This document shows positions 44,793 to 53,704 of a stretch of DNA of 64,000 bases, piece after piece. The notes under the pieces are model-generated. The model was not told the DNA's origin, did no database searches, and was given only the letters and a program-made list of their open reading frames with translations. Positions within the stretch are counted from its first letter, which is position 1. The number at the start of each line of letters is the position of its first letter. The stretch comes from JAPOXR01 sp965221815. GTDB taxonomy: Bacteria; Pseudomonadota; Alphaproteobacteria; Rhodobacterales; Rhodobacteraceae. The translations under genes and the position numbers were made by a program. The stretch is from contig OZ244915.1 of assembly GCA_965221815.1 (NCBI GenBank), positions 186,001-250,000 on the forward strand, read 5' to 3'.

Positions 44793-46003
44793 TGCGCTTG
44801 CTACGATACGGATATGTTGCGGCACCGCTGATTGGTGCGGTCTGGATGCCGATTGTGGCAACAACGACGGCGATTGCGGCATCGTTCATTACCGGGGATG
44901 CCTATCGTCCGGCCTTGATTCCTTCACTGATTTGGGGTGCGCTGCTTGGTGGTGTGATCGCTGCAATCAATGTGACGAATGTGATACTCGTCATCATGAC
45001 TGTTTTCCTGGCAGCTGTGACCCTTTCCGGTTTTGGGCCGATGGTGATCGGCGCGGGCATGTCGTTTCCGGCAATTGTTTCGGCACTTGTTCTCGCGGCT
45101 GCCGTGGGTTGGAGCCAGCGAAAATATGTGGCTGACCTTCCGTGGGGAGGTCTGACACGGCATGAATTTGAGGAGGCGGTCATTCGGGCACTTGTGGGTG
45201 CTGGTTACGTGTTCTTCACGGCGATTGTGCTGATTCCCTTCTATGTGATGGTGATGACGAGCTTTAAGTCGCAACAGGCATTGCTTGCCAATCCCCTGGA
45301 TTTTTCCCTGGATTTGTCGCGCGGATTGGATCTGTTGAGCAGTTATACAGAACTCTTTGGCAATTTCGGGTTTGGCGGTTACCTGTGGGTTTCCTTCGTG
45401 GTTTCTGTTGCCACCGTGCTGATTACCCTGCTGTTCAGTATTCCGGGTGCCTATGCCGTCGCGCGGCTGCGTTTCAAAGGCCAGGCAGCATTCTCGCGCT
45501 CCATTCTTCTTATCTACATGGTGCCCATGATCGTTCTGGCCCTGCCGATTTACATTGCTTTTTCACTGACTGGTTTACGCAACTCAATCATCGGGATTGT
45601 CATGATTTATCCGGTCACGACGATTCCTGTCGCACTCTACATGTTGCAGGGATATTTCCGGGGGCTTCCGTCGGAAGTTGAGGATGCGGGTCTGATGGAT
45701 GGATTGTCGCGACTGGCAGTGATCTGGAAGATTACCTTGCCGCTGTCGCTGCCCGCCTTGGCATCGGTGTCGCTCTATGTCTTCATGATTGCGTGGAACG
45801 AATTTCTTCTTGCTTTCATGCTGCTCGACGATCCCTCCAAATTTACCCTGACGCGTGGCATCGCCTCACTCAATTCATCTGAAATTCCACGCCAGCATCT
45901 GATGGCCGGTGCGGTGATCGCCACGGTTCCCATCATGGCCATTTTCCTCGGGCTGGAGAGATTCATGACCAAGGGACTGACTGCCGGTTCGGTCAAAGGA
46001 TAG
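44792..46003 (+). CDS. Sugar ABC transporter permease with extra N-terminal helices
   Basis: MalG/AglG-type permease of 403 residues, about 120 longer than common. The first 115 residues form extra membrane segments (I-V-A-T-T-T-A-I-A-A and N-V-I-L-V-I-M-T-V-F-L-A-A-V), then the canonical core begins near R-A-L-V-G-A-G-Y-V-F-F-T. The EAA coupling loop is E-V-E-D-A-G-L-M-D-G-L-S-R near residue 300. It partners with the permease at 43548-44792 and the ATPase at 47261-48280. The extra helices could help hold the neighbouring permease insert or anchor regulation; that is inference. Confidence 0.9.
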   Translation: MRLLRYGYVAAPLIGAVWMPIVATTTAIAASFITGDAYRPALIPSLIWGALLGGVIAAINVTNVILVIMTVFLAAVTLSGFGPMVIGAGMSFPAIVSALVLAAAVGWSQRKYVADLPWGGLTRHEFEEAVIRALVGAGYVFFTAIVLIPFYVMVMTSFKSQQALLANPLDFSLDLSRGLDLLSSYTELFGNFGFGGYLWVSFVVSVATVLITLLFSIPGAYAVARLRFKGQAAFSRSILLIYMVPMIVLALPIYIAFSLTGLRNSIIGIVMIYPVTTIPVALYMLQGYFRGLPSEVEDAGLMDGLSRLAVIWKITLPLSLPALASVSLYVFMIAWNEFLLAFMLLDDPSKFTLTRGIASLNSSEIPRQHLMAGAVIATVPIMAIFLGLERFMTKGLTAGSVKG

Positions 46004-46010
46004 TGTCGCG

Positions 46011-47261
46011 ATGTTGAACGACTTGGATCATCGGGCGCGTCAGGTTCTCGTCAACAATAATCGCGGGAACTACACCGTACCGACCGCGGGACTGTATCCC
46101 TATCAGTGGAACTGGGACAGCGCGTTTGCCGCCCTTGGCTTCTCAAATTTCGACGTTGAGAGAGCATGGACTGAAATCGAGACACTATTCTCCGGCCAGT
46201 GGCCCGATGGTATGGTGCCGCATATTCTTTTTCACGAAGTCAATGAAGGATATTTTCCAGGGCCTGATATCTGGGGCGGAATTGGCCCCGTTCCTTCTTC
46301 GGGCATCACGCAACCGCCAGTGGCGATTTCATTTGCGCGCCGCATCGCGATCAGGGATTCCAGCAGGGCAGAGAGCCGCCTTGCGGCTCTCTATCCGGCG
46401 ATGCTTGGTTGGCATCGCTGGTTCATGCGCTGGCGGCTCGACGCGCACGGTGCCGTTTGCGTCACCCATCCATGGGAAGGGGGGCGTGACAATGCCCCTG
46501 ATTGGGACCGGGCCATGGCGAAGATACCGCTCGAGTCTGCGGGTCGTTATCAACGGCGGGATACGGCACATGTTGCTGCTGAAATGCGCCCGAAGCGTGA
46601 AGATTACGACCGCTACCTGTGGTTGGTGAATCAGGGCCGTGAGTTGCAATGGAATCAGGCACAGCTTCGCGATGAGAATCCATTCCGCGTCGCTGATCCG
46701 GCAATGACATTCATTTGCCTTCGGGCAGCCCGTGACCTGCTCGCGACGGGGACGGAGTTGGGATTGGAGATTGGTGGGCTCGCGGCGGATGTCAACCGGC
46801 TTCAGGAAGGTGCTGAGTCTTTGTGGAATGAGTCAATCAACAGTTTTGACAGCCGGACTGCAGATGATGGTTTTAATGATGTTGAATCGAGTGCCGCCTT
46901 TCTCTGCTGGTATGCGGGGATTGATCAGCGTGAGCAATTGAAACGGCTGCGTGCCGCCCTCAAGCAAGTTCCTTATCCGATTGCCAGTTGTGATCCTGAG
47001 TCACAGCAATTCGAAGCATTGCGTTATTGGCGTGGGCCGACTTGGGCATTCATGAATTATCTGATCGGCATTGGACTGGAGGAATTTGCTCTGGAAGACG
47101 AGGCCGATATCCTGAGGGAAGCAACGCGTTCGCTGATCAGCAGATCAGGTTTCTACGAATATTATAGTCCCTTAACCGGCCAAGCGGCTGGCGGCGGTTC
47201 GTTTGCGTGGACCGCAACTGTCTGGCTGGATTGGGCGGGACGCTACGAGGAGGACAAGTGA
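46011..47261 (+). CDS. GH63 glycosidase, probable glucosylglycerate/mannosylglycerate hydrolase
   Basis: A 416-residue (alpha/alpha)6-barrel enzyme without signal peptide, so cytoplasmic. It shows marks of the bacterial GgH/MgH branch of GH63: Y-Q-W-N-W-D-S-A-F near residue 26, G-Q-W-P-D-G-M-V-P-H near 62, Y-F-P-G-P-D, the G-I-T-Q-P-P run, H-P-W-E-G-G-R-D-N-A-P-D-W-D (acid-site region) and W-R-G-P-T-W-A-F-M-N-Y-L. Characterised relatives split glucosyl- or mannosylglycerate to sugar and glycerate. It lies between permease and ATPase genes, so it acts on the imported solute. Alternative: another alpha-glycoside with a charged aglycone. Confidence 0.78.
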   Translation: MLNDLDHRARQVLVNNNRGNYTVPTAGLYPYQWNWDSAFAALGFSNFDVERAWTEIETLFSGQWPDGMVPHILFHEVNEGYFPGPDIWGGIGPVPSSGITQPPVAISFARRIAIRDSSRAESRLAALYPAMLGWHRWFMRWRLDAHGAVCVTHPWEGGRDNAPDWDRAMAKIPLESAGRYQRRDTAHVAAEMRPKREDYDRYLWLVNQGRELQWNQAQLRDENPFRVADPAMTFICLRAARDLLATGTELGLEIGGLAADVNRLQEGAESLWNESINSFDSRTADDGFNDVESSAAFLCWYAGIDQREQLKRLRAALKQVPYPIASCDPESQQFEALRYWRGPTWAFMNYLIGIGLEEFALEDEADILREATRSLISRSGFYEYYSPLTGQAAGGGSFAWTATVWLDWAGRYEEDK

Positions 47262-48280
47262 TGGGCAGAATAGCCTTGCGTGCGGTTGAGAAATGGTTTG
47301 GTGATGTTCAGGTGATCAAGGGTGTGGATCTCGAGATCGCTGCAGGCGAGTTTGTTATTTTTGTTGGCCCTTCGGGTTGTGGCAAATCGACATTGTTGCG
47401 CATGATCGGCGGACTTGAGGATACATCGCGCGGTGCCATTCTGATCGACGACGACGATGTCACCGATCAACCACCTTCCAGGCGTGGTCTGACGATGGTG
47501 TTTCAATCCTATGCACTCTACCCACATATGTCAGTTCGCGACAATATGGGTTTTCCATTGAAGACGGCGGGCGCGGCCAAATCTGAAATCGACTCCCGCG
47601 TCAATCAAGCGGCCGAAGTTCTCAAACTGGAGTCATTCCTTGACCGCCGACCCAAGGAATTGTCGGGAGGACAGCGTCAGCGGGTTGCCATCGGTCGATC
47701 CATTGTTCGTGATCCGACAGCGTTTCTGTTCGATGAACCGCTGTCAAATCTGGATGCGGCGCTGCGGGTGGAGATGCGCTACGAAATTGCCAAGCTCCAC
47801 CAGAATCTTGGTCGTACGATGATTTATGTGACGCATGATCAGGTGGAAGCCATGACACTGGCTGATCGAATTGTCGTGCTTGAATTCGGCGTCATTGCCC
47901 AGGTCGGCTCGCCGCGGGAACTTTATGAGAATCCTGAGAATTTGTTTGTCGCGCAGTTTATTGGCTCGCCCAAAATGAATATCATTGACGTGGCCTATGT
48001 CCGTGGTGCGGAACCTGCGCCCGGGGCTGCAACTGTTGGTTGTCGACCGGAACATCTGGAATTCTGCAGCGCGGGGCAGGGATTGCTCGACGGCTCTGTC
48101 GAATTGGTCGAGTATCTTGGTGCCGATGAGTATGTCCTCCTCAATTGTGGCGATGCGGGGCAGGTGACCCAGCGCACAATCGGTGCTTCGGGGGTCAAGC
48201 CTGGGCAGAAAGTCGGGATCCAGCCCAACGCAGAAGGCAAACTTCACGCTTTCAACAAGGATGGAAAAGCGCTGCATTGA
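47261..48280 (+). CDS. Sugar ABC transporter ATP-binding protein (UgpC/MsmK type)
   Basis: Energises the sugar importer. Start ATG 47261 overlaps the GH63 stop by 1 bp, with GAGGAGG upstream; a longer frame from 47207 is a shadow of GH63. The 339-residue protein has Walker A G-P-S-G-C-G-K-S-T, signature L-S-G-G-Q-R-Q-R-V, Walker B F-L-F-D-E-P-L-S-N-L-D and H-loop T-H-D-Q. Residues 240-339 form the C-terminal regulatory OB domain (G-C-R-P-E-H). Last gene of the operon. Confidence 0.95.
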   Translation: MGRIALRAVEKWFGDVQVIKGVDLEIAAGEFVIFVGPSGCGKSTLLRMIGGLEDTSRGAILIDDDDVTDQPPSRRGLTMVFQSYALYPHMSVRDNMGFPLKTAGAAKSEIDSRVNQAAEVLKLESFLDRRPKELSGGQRQRVAIGRSIVRDPTAFLFDEPLSNLDAALRVEMRYEIAKLHQNLGRTMIYVTHDQVEAMTLADRIVVLEFGVIAQVGSPRELYENPENLFVAQFIGSPKMNIIDVAYVRGAEPAPGAATVGCRPEHLEFCSAGQGLLDGSVELVEYLGADEYVLLNCGDAGQVTQRTIGASGVKPGQKVGIQPNAEGKLHAFNKDGKALH

Positions 48281-48379
48281 CAGCTGACAGTGGCAAGGTC
48301 GGAGCTGTCAGACGGGCCTGGTAACGCGTTGTTCCGGCTGGCAGTTGTACGGGTCCGGATTTTCAGCAGATCTTTGTGA

Positions 48380-48801
48380 AATGTCCGGACATCCCCCTTC
48401 CTTGTCAGGCCAGACCGTTCCCAGGAACGGAGTCTGGAATGTCTCGCATTATTTGCTTTCGTGCAAGGCGAACCAGCAATCGAGGGTCAATTCGGCGACA
48501 ATCCTGTCGGAGTTCTCCTTGCGGTTGCGGTTCTTCAGCTTCTTGTGGACTTCCCGGAAATTCTCCCGCTGTGGTTTTTCAAGATGCTGCGTAAAAACGC
48601 GGGCGCGATATCAGTCCGGTCGGTTGACATGGCTCATGATTAACTCCGCGATGGCATTGCGGATTACAATTTCGAAATCACGATAGTTTCGAACAGTATT
48701 CCGGAAACCTGGGCGTTCAACTGGTAAAGAATGAGCGCCCTGAGATCGGACGCGGCGGCGGACCTGTAAGCACTCAGGTATCTGTCGCTGATATGTTCCA
48801 T
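48380..48801 (-). pseudogene. Abi-like (abortive-infection family) gene, decayed
   Basis: ATG 48801 with AAGGAG before it begins M-E-H-I-S-D-R-Y-L-S-A-Y-R-S, then A-L-I-L-Y-Q-L-N-A-Q-V-S-G, an Abi-family N-terminus. The frame stops near 48680, and shifted by one base it goes on F-E-I-V-I-R-N-A-I-A-E-L, hits TGA after V-N-R-P-D, then R-A-R-V-F-T-Q-H-L, and R-I-V-A-E-L-T-L-D-C-W-F-A-L-H-E-S-K. A third frame gives T-P-F-L-G-T-V-W-P-D-K. At least two frameshifts and a stop inactivate it. Abi-like proteins guard against phage. Confidence 0.55.
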
Positions 48802-48960
48802 GATCTCCTTGATGCCACAGTTATTGAGTGATTTCAGATATGTACCTGATCACACACATTTGAGATTCTGATTGGTTTGCCGTCCTCCCAACTCAAAAGT
48901 GGAACAGGGGCTACAAAAACCAGTTGGGGCAGGAATGAGCGGGAATTGCTGCCAATCAAA

Positions 48961-50025
48961 TCAGGATGTCGACAAACTGACCTCGTTGTGACTTGGTGGG
49001 GTGAGGGGCAGTTTGCGTTTCAGGGAAGAAAAAAGAGTGCGTGTCAGGAAGTCCGAGCGGGCAGTGAAATTGACTGCGAGGATAATTGACTTGACGTCTC
49101 GTCTGGAGATTTTGACCTCATTGCCACTCGTGTAATTCGGCGTAGTATCAATTCGCCTCAAAGTCAGAACCGCCATTCCCAGAGCCCAGAGGCAGTGTCG
49201 TCGAATACCGACTTCCGATGTCGGGATGAGCTGAACATACTGCAGGGCTTTTTCGACGTGGAAATGTGCAATTCCGATTAATTCATGAATTCCGGCCGCC
49301 ATTTTTTGACCGCTATTTCCCACTTCCATTGACGCGAGATCAACACCCGACTTCAAGAATCTGTCGCGTGGGAGCCAGCAGGCACCGCGACGCATATCTT
49401 CCCATGTGTCTTTGAGGATATTGGTCATTTGTAAAGCTTGACCAAATGAGACAGCGAGAGATAGCAACCGGTCTCGATGGGTTTGCATCTCTTGACAGTG
49501 ATCGCAGAAGAGCTCCGTCAGCATCTCCCCGACAACGCCGGCAACAACGTAGCAGTAGCGATCCATTTCCCGCAAGTCGCTGAGACCTTTTCGGCTCGCA
49601 TTGCGCTGAAATTCCATCATCCCCTGTGTCATGATCCTGACACAGCGTTCGATAGCATGACGGCGTGTCGGTGGCAGACTGTGAGTGATCCGAATGACAC
49701 GTTCAGTATTGGCAACGAGGTCATGTTCAGCCGGTGTCGATGAGGGAGAAAGATGCCTGCCAAGTTCTTTGGCGAATGCGGTGCTGTCGTCTTCGCCGTG
49801 AATGACGGCGACGAGACGTTCACCTAAGTTTGTCTTGAGATCAGATTCAATGGCTGGTTCATCCTCAATTGTGTCGGCGAGGCGACAGAGGAGATAGGCA
49901 TTGCCAACCGAAGTCCGAAGCGGATCCGGAAGTTGTGGAATTGTCAGGGCGAAGGTACGGGAGACATCTTCAAGGATTTTCGTCTGGTAGTCGACGCAAT
50001 CCTGGAGTTGTTGAGTTTTTGTCAT
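48961..50025 (-). CDS. Squalene/phytoene synthase family protein
   Basis: A 354-residue all-helical prenyl synthase (trans-IPPS, head-to-head). The two acidic metal sites are L-A-D-T-I-E-D near residue 50 and N-I-L-K-D-T-W-E-D near 204, and S-R-T-F-A-L-T-I-P-Q-L is the typical N-terminal block. Early A-Y-L-L-C-R and Y-C-Y-V-V-A-G-V-V-G-E-M also match squalene synthase. It most likely joins two farnesyl or geranylgeranyl diphosphates. No hopanoid or carotenoid gene is nearby, so product is not fixed. Single gene, between an Abi-like remnant and tRNA-Met. Confidence 0.88.
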   Translation of the reverse strand: MTKTQQLQDCVDYQTKILEDVSRTFALTIPQLPDPLRTSVGNAYLLCRLADTIEDEPAIESDLKTNLGERLVAVIHGEDDSTAFAKELGRHLSPSSTPAEHDLVANTERVIRITHSLPPTRRHAIERCVRIMTQGMMEFQRNASRKGLSDLREMDRYCYVVAGVVGEMLTELFCDHCQEMQTHRDRLLSLAVSFGQALQMTNILKDTWEDMRRGACWLPRDRFLKSGVDLASMEVGNSGQKMAAGIHELIGIAHFHVEKALQYVQLIPTSEVGIRRHCLWALGMAVLTLRRIDTTPNYTSGNEVKISRRDVKSIILAVNFTARSDFLTRTLFSSLKRKLPLTPPSHNEVSLSTS

Positions 50026-50129
50026 CGTAACTTTTGACCAATAAGCTGGGAGAAAGCCATATCCAGTTCAGTTTCGTCCGCCCAATGTGAAGGTTGATAA
50101 GTCCCAACTGTCTTATCCAGCCAAGTGTT

Positions 50130-50206
50130 TGGTAGCGGAGGAGGGACTTGAACCCCCGGCACCCGGATTATGATTCCGATGCTCTAACCAACTGAGCTAC
50201 TCCGCC
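50130..50206 (-). tRNA. tRNA-Met(CAT), elongator-type
   Basis: A 77-nt cloverleaf on the minus strand including encoded CCA. The acceptor is GGCGGAG with CTCCGCT (terminal G-T), the D-arm G-CTCAG-TTGGTTA-GAGC, the anticodon arm TCGGA-ATCATAA-TCCGG with anticodon CAT, and the T-arm GGGGG-TTCAAGT-CCCTC. The start GGC..TAGCTCAG matches elongator Met tRNA; initiators start otherwise. A CAT anticodon could also be Ile after lysidine modification, but sequence favours Met. Confidence 0.92.
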
Positions 50207-51236
50207 AAAGGCGCCCTTTATAGGAATCATATGCCAGACACACAATCAAGCAGCCCTGCATATTTTCTCACGGTGCGCAGGGGGTGGAAGTCTAGAAGTC
50301 CTGCCCATGCAGATACCGCAATCCTTTAGAACGATATTCCGGGCATGCTACCTGATGGCAACATGGGCATCAAGTCGATAATTCCCTACAAATCAATGAC
50401 GACGCGCCAATCGTTGCACGATTTCCTGATGTCAGATCAGATGTAATTGACAGGTTCGTCTTACAGAAATTGTCCCGTATCTCATATAGGCCAACGAAAG
50501 TGTTAGTATGGCGAGACTTTCAACTGCCATCACTTCGGAAGAGTTACATAAGCTGGAAGCGATTGCTATCTGCAACGTCCAGAGCATGAAGAACGACGTA
50601 TCGGGCTGGACATTTGGCCAAGTTTCTGCGCCCAAAATGTATGAGCGAAAAGGAGGTATTCAGTGCGTCGGCTGGTTTTTTGACTGCGCATGTCGAACAG
50701 GCTTACAGGGTGCAATGTCTGCAAAGTCGGTGGCCGACATCACGTGCGCGGCATATAAGTGTGGAGCACGCAACATGAATGCCTATGAACTTACGCTTGC
50801 AGCAGGAGACGATCTGCGCAGCCTATGAAAGTACGCCTTTGAGACAGGATGGAACCCCGTACAGGCGAACAGATATCCTGACCAAACTGAAACGGCTGTG
50901 AAGTCGTCAGAGAAAGACGTGCTTGGTCAAGATCTTGTGATGAACTGCCAGGCGATGTTCGAATTCGCCGTTGAAGACATCATGACATCGTCTGGTTGGA
51001 ACAGAGCACTCCATCTTCAAATCCTGCATGAGCGAATGGGTTTCGCAGAGCATTTGAAATCGCGGTTATGGCGACCTGAAGCCATTGTGGCCAAACCTGC
51101 CGTGAATCTCGACTCTTGTCGACATGCGAGCCCAGTCATGTGGTGCCGGCCCCATAAACTGAACTTCACCCTGGCGCATTCTCCTGAGAATCTCCTAACC
51201 TGTTGAAAATATGTGCTTCATGCGCGTAGGGTTCTT
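50207..51236. other. Accessory stretch next to tRNA-Met with no recognised gene
   Basis: Open frames of 102-107 codons occur at 50508-50828 and 50898-51206 on the plus strand. Neither resembles a known family, though the first has a balanced composition and could be real. The stretch follows a tRNA, a common integration point, and runs into IS remnants. Confidence 0.35.
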
Positions 51237-51536
51237 GTTGAATTCTGTATTTTTGTTGCCATGTATGGAATCCGTATGTCCCTCGGCGTCGATATCATCC
51301 TCAACCGGTCCTCTCCTCCCGCCATTCTTCTGCGTAAGGCTTGGCGTGAGGGAACACGCATCCGTCACTTCACCGATGGCACATTGATCCTCTATGATGT
51401 CAGTGCGCGTTATGTGAAGGGACGCTGCTGCCCTCTGGCGGCCTTTGGCCATAACCGCGATGGCAAGGCGGGTCAACCGGAGGTGATGAAAACCATCGTG
51501 ATGACCGGGTCAACTGCGGATGCGCGGGAAGGCTGA
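51237..51536 (+). pseudogene. IS1634-family transposase with internal deletion
   Basis: One frame contains the N-terminal block of IS1634-family transposases (R-S-S-P-P-A-I-L-L-R-K-A-W-R-E-G) joined directly to an internal block (L-I-L-Y-D-V-S-A-R-Y, then C-P-L-A-A-F-G-H-N-R-D-G-K). In full-length enzymes of about 550 residues these are separated by roughly 200 residues, so a large in-frame deletion has occurred. The catalytic tail is absent. It is a remnant. Confidence 0.7.
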
Positions 51537-51539
51537 TCG

Positions 51540-51776
51540 TCAGGGAGTGGTCAAGAACCCGAAAATGGTCAGGCTGACACTGACTATGATGATCATCGCC
51601 AGGATCAGCCGTGTCTCACGTGTCGCCATATCCGCGCGGAAACGATCAAGGGTCGCACTGGTCCGATCCAGCGCACTTTCATTTTCGGCTTTCATTGATT
51701 TTATCCGTTCCTCCTGCGCTTTCACCTCGCCTCTCAACGCGGCGATGGCCAGCGCATTGTCCCGTTCCTCGCTCAT
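51540..51776 (-). CDS. Small coiled-coil protein with C-terminal membrane helix (third family member)
   Basis: A 78-residue protein (ATG 51776; GTG 51782 possible). Residues 1-55 are charged and helical (L-R-G-E-V-K-A-Q-E-E-R-I-K-S-M-K-A-E-N-E-S-A-L-D-R shared in pattern with 3848-4165), and a hydrophobic helix spans 57-76 (L-I-L-A-M-I-I-I-V-S-V). DNA with AGGAGGAAC is conserved, though the ATG that follows it elsewhere is here ATA, with an ATG 8 bases later. It sits against an IS1634 remnant. Function unknown. Confidence 0.55.
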   Translation of the reverse strand: MSEERDNALAIAALRGEVKAQEERIKSMKAENESALDRTSATLDRFRADMATRETRLILAMIIIVSVSLTIFGFLTTP

Positions 51777-51782
51777 CAGCAC

Positions 51783-52175
51783 ACGTTAATCTTTCGACGG
51801 CCACCGGTCAATTGTTCAACGTCAGACGGGGAGTAGCTCGCGTATGGCGGACTCCGGCGTTTGAGCGGCTCACCGGTTCTCAGCAACCGCACGGAGGGAA
51901 CTGGCAGATGGATGAAAATAGACTCAGATCTCAAAGTGCCTTCTACTTGTGTTTCGCAATCAACACGACCGATAATAGTATTCAACTTGCGGTACCACGC
52001 CGCCCGTCAGAGTCATGAAGGAAACGACAAATATCAGCGACAGATCGATCAGCTGAATGCAGGGCATTGGTTCCGGTATATTCGATAACCCGATCGCTAC
52101 GTCAAGCAATATGTGTATGAAAACACCAAGGCTTCCTTTCGGCATACGCGCGGGAGCGACAACCAGCATGTCGAC
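51783..52175. other. Stretch left of IS630 without a supportable gene
   Basis: Only short overlapping frames occur on both strands; none resembles a known family and no RNA gene is seen. It appears to be accessory DNA. Confidence 0.35.
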
Positions 52176-53512
52176 TAGTATCCCACTTTCATTGAATTGA
52201 TGTTGTTTCAATGTGGGATGTCTTCCTGTTTGCGGTTTTTGTCGATACAGGGGGTGGCCACACAGATCAATTCCCCGTTGTGGCCTGAGCAGGGGTTGCG
52301 GGTGTGTTGTGGCCGGGTGGCGGCGCGCATTGCGGGGGCAGACTGAGGCATCGAGTCATGACATCAGACGGACGGAAAATCTATCACGTGACGTTGGACG
52401 CGGATGCGCGTCATCAGTTGCCGGCTCTTGTGGACAGAGGTCAGGGCTCCAAGGAGCGCCGCAAGCGGGCCCACATCCTTGTGTTGGCGGATCAGGATCG
52501 TGCGGGTGGGGGCCGCCGGGATGCGGACATTGCTGATGTGTTGGGTGTGGGCACGGCGACGGTGGAGCGGGTGCGCAAGCCATGCGTGATGGACGGTGTT
52601 GAGGCGGCCCTGGAGCGCAAGGTTCAGGTGAACCGCAAACAGCGTCTGCTGGATGGTGCGGGCGAGGCGAAGTTGACGATGCTGGCCTGTTCAGAACCTC
52701 CGGCGGGACAGGCCCAGTGGACGTTGCAACGGCTGGCCGACAGGCGGGTGGAATGGAACATTGTGGAGACGATCTCCCGATCGACAGTTCACAAGACTCT
52801 CAAAAAAACGATATCAAGCCCTGGTTAAATCAATGTTGATGTATTCCGCCCCAGGCGAACGCCGACTTCGTCTGCGCGATGGAGGATGTCCTGGACACAA
52901 CCAGCCGGGACTTTACCGCTGATGAAGTTCTGGTCTGCCTGGATGAGACCTCCAAGCAACAGACACAAGAGACCCGGACACCGCTGCCCACACGCCCCGG
53001 GCACCCCGCTGGATACGACTTCGAAGACGCCCGCAACGGCACCGCCCATCTCTTCATGATCACCGCACCCCTCGAGGGGTGGCGCCCTGTCAAGGTCACC
53101 GACCGCCGCACCCGCAAAGACTTCGCCGAAGTCCTGAAAGATCTGGTGGACAGTCACTTCCCCGGCAAAAAGATCGTGCTGGTGATGGACAATCTGAATA
53201 CCCACACACTCTCAACACTCTCTGACCGCTATCCTCCCGCAGAGGCCGGGCGTCTCGCCCGACAATTCGAAGTGCATCACACGCCCAAACACGGATCCTG
53301 GCTGAATATCGCCGAAATCGAGATCAATGTGCGGGTGCGCCAATGCCTCGCCCGCCGCATTCCCGACCGCGAGACCATGGTCCGCGAAGTCGCCGCCTGG
53401 CAGACACGCCGCAACGCCGACAAACGACCCGTCAACTGGCGATTCACAACAGACGACGCCCGCATCAAACTCAAATCCCTATATCCATCAATTCAATGAG
53501 TATGGGATACTA
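52176..53512 (+). mobile_element. IS630-family insertion sequence with TA duplication
   Basis: The element proper is 52178-53510 (1333 bp). Its ends are 25-bp inverted repeats with three mismatches (GTATCCCACTTTC... at 52178-52202; complement at 53486-53510). TA at 52176-52177 and at 53511-53512 is the target duplication typical of IS630/Tc1-mariner elements. The transposase is split by a frameshift at seven A's and holds an in-frame TGA. Confidence 0.9.
52358..53499 (+). pseudogene. IS630-family transposase, frameshifted and with a nonsense codon
   Basis: ORF1 (52358-52828) gives the N-terminal helix-turn-helix region (R-R-K-R-A-H-I-L-V-L-A-D, then D-A-D-I-A-D-V-L-G-V). At A7 (52802-52808) the frame must move by -1 to read L-K-P-W in I-K-P-W-L-N-Q-C, but TGA at 52837-52839 replaces the expected Trp of C-W-C-I-P-P. 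The rest (ATG 52879 on) has the DDE core: V-C-L-D-E-T-S-K-Q, L-V-M-D-N-L-N-T-H, and W-L-N-I-A-E-I-E. A -1 shift can be programmed in IS630, but the TGA probably inactivates this copy. Confidence 0.85.
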
Positions 53513-53704
53513 GAGGAAAGATGGGCAGCGGCAATGGCACACCCAAAACCACGAAAATGACGGCATCCACGCCGCTATATTCCGGTATGGCTCAACACTG
53601 CTTGTCCAGCAACTCGATGGCCTCTGGCGGCTGTTGCCGTGCATCCGTATTTTGCCATTGCCAGAGTTGCAATTTTCACAGTCAATACGGATAAGCGGGG
53701 TCTG

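Noticed and set aside
48345..48686. Plus-strand frames of 60-113 codons after the ABC operon
   Set aside because: They are antisense to the Abi-like remnant, which has better protein similarity and a ribosome site.
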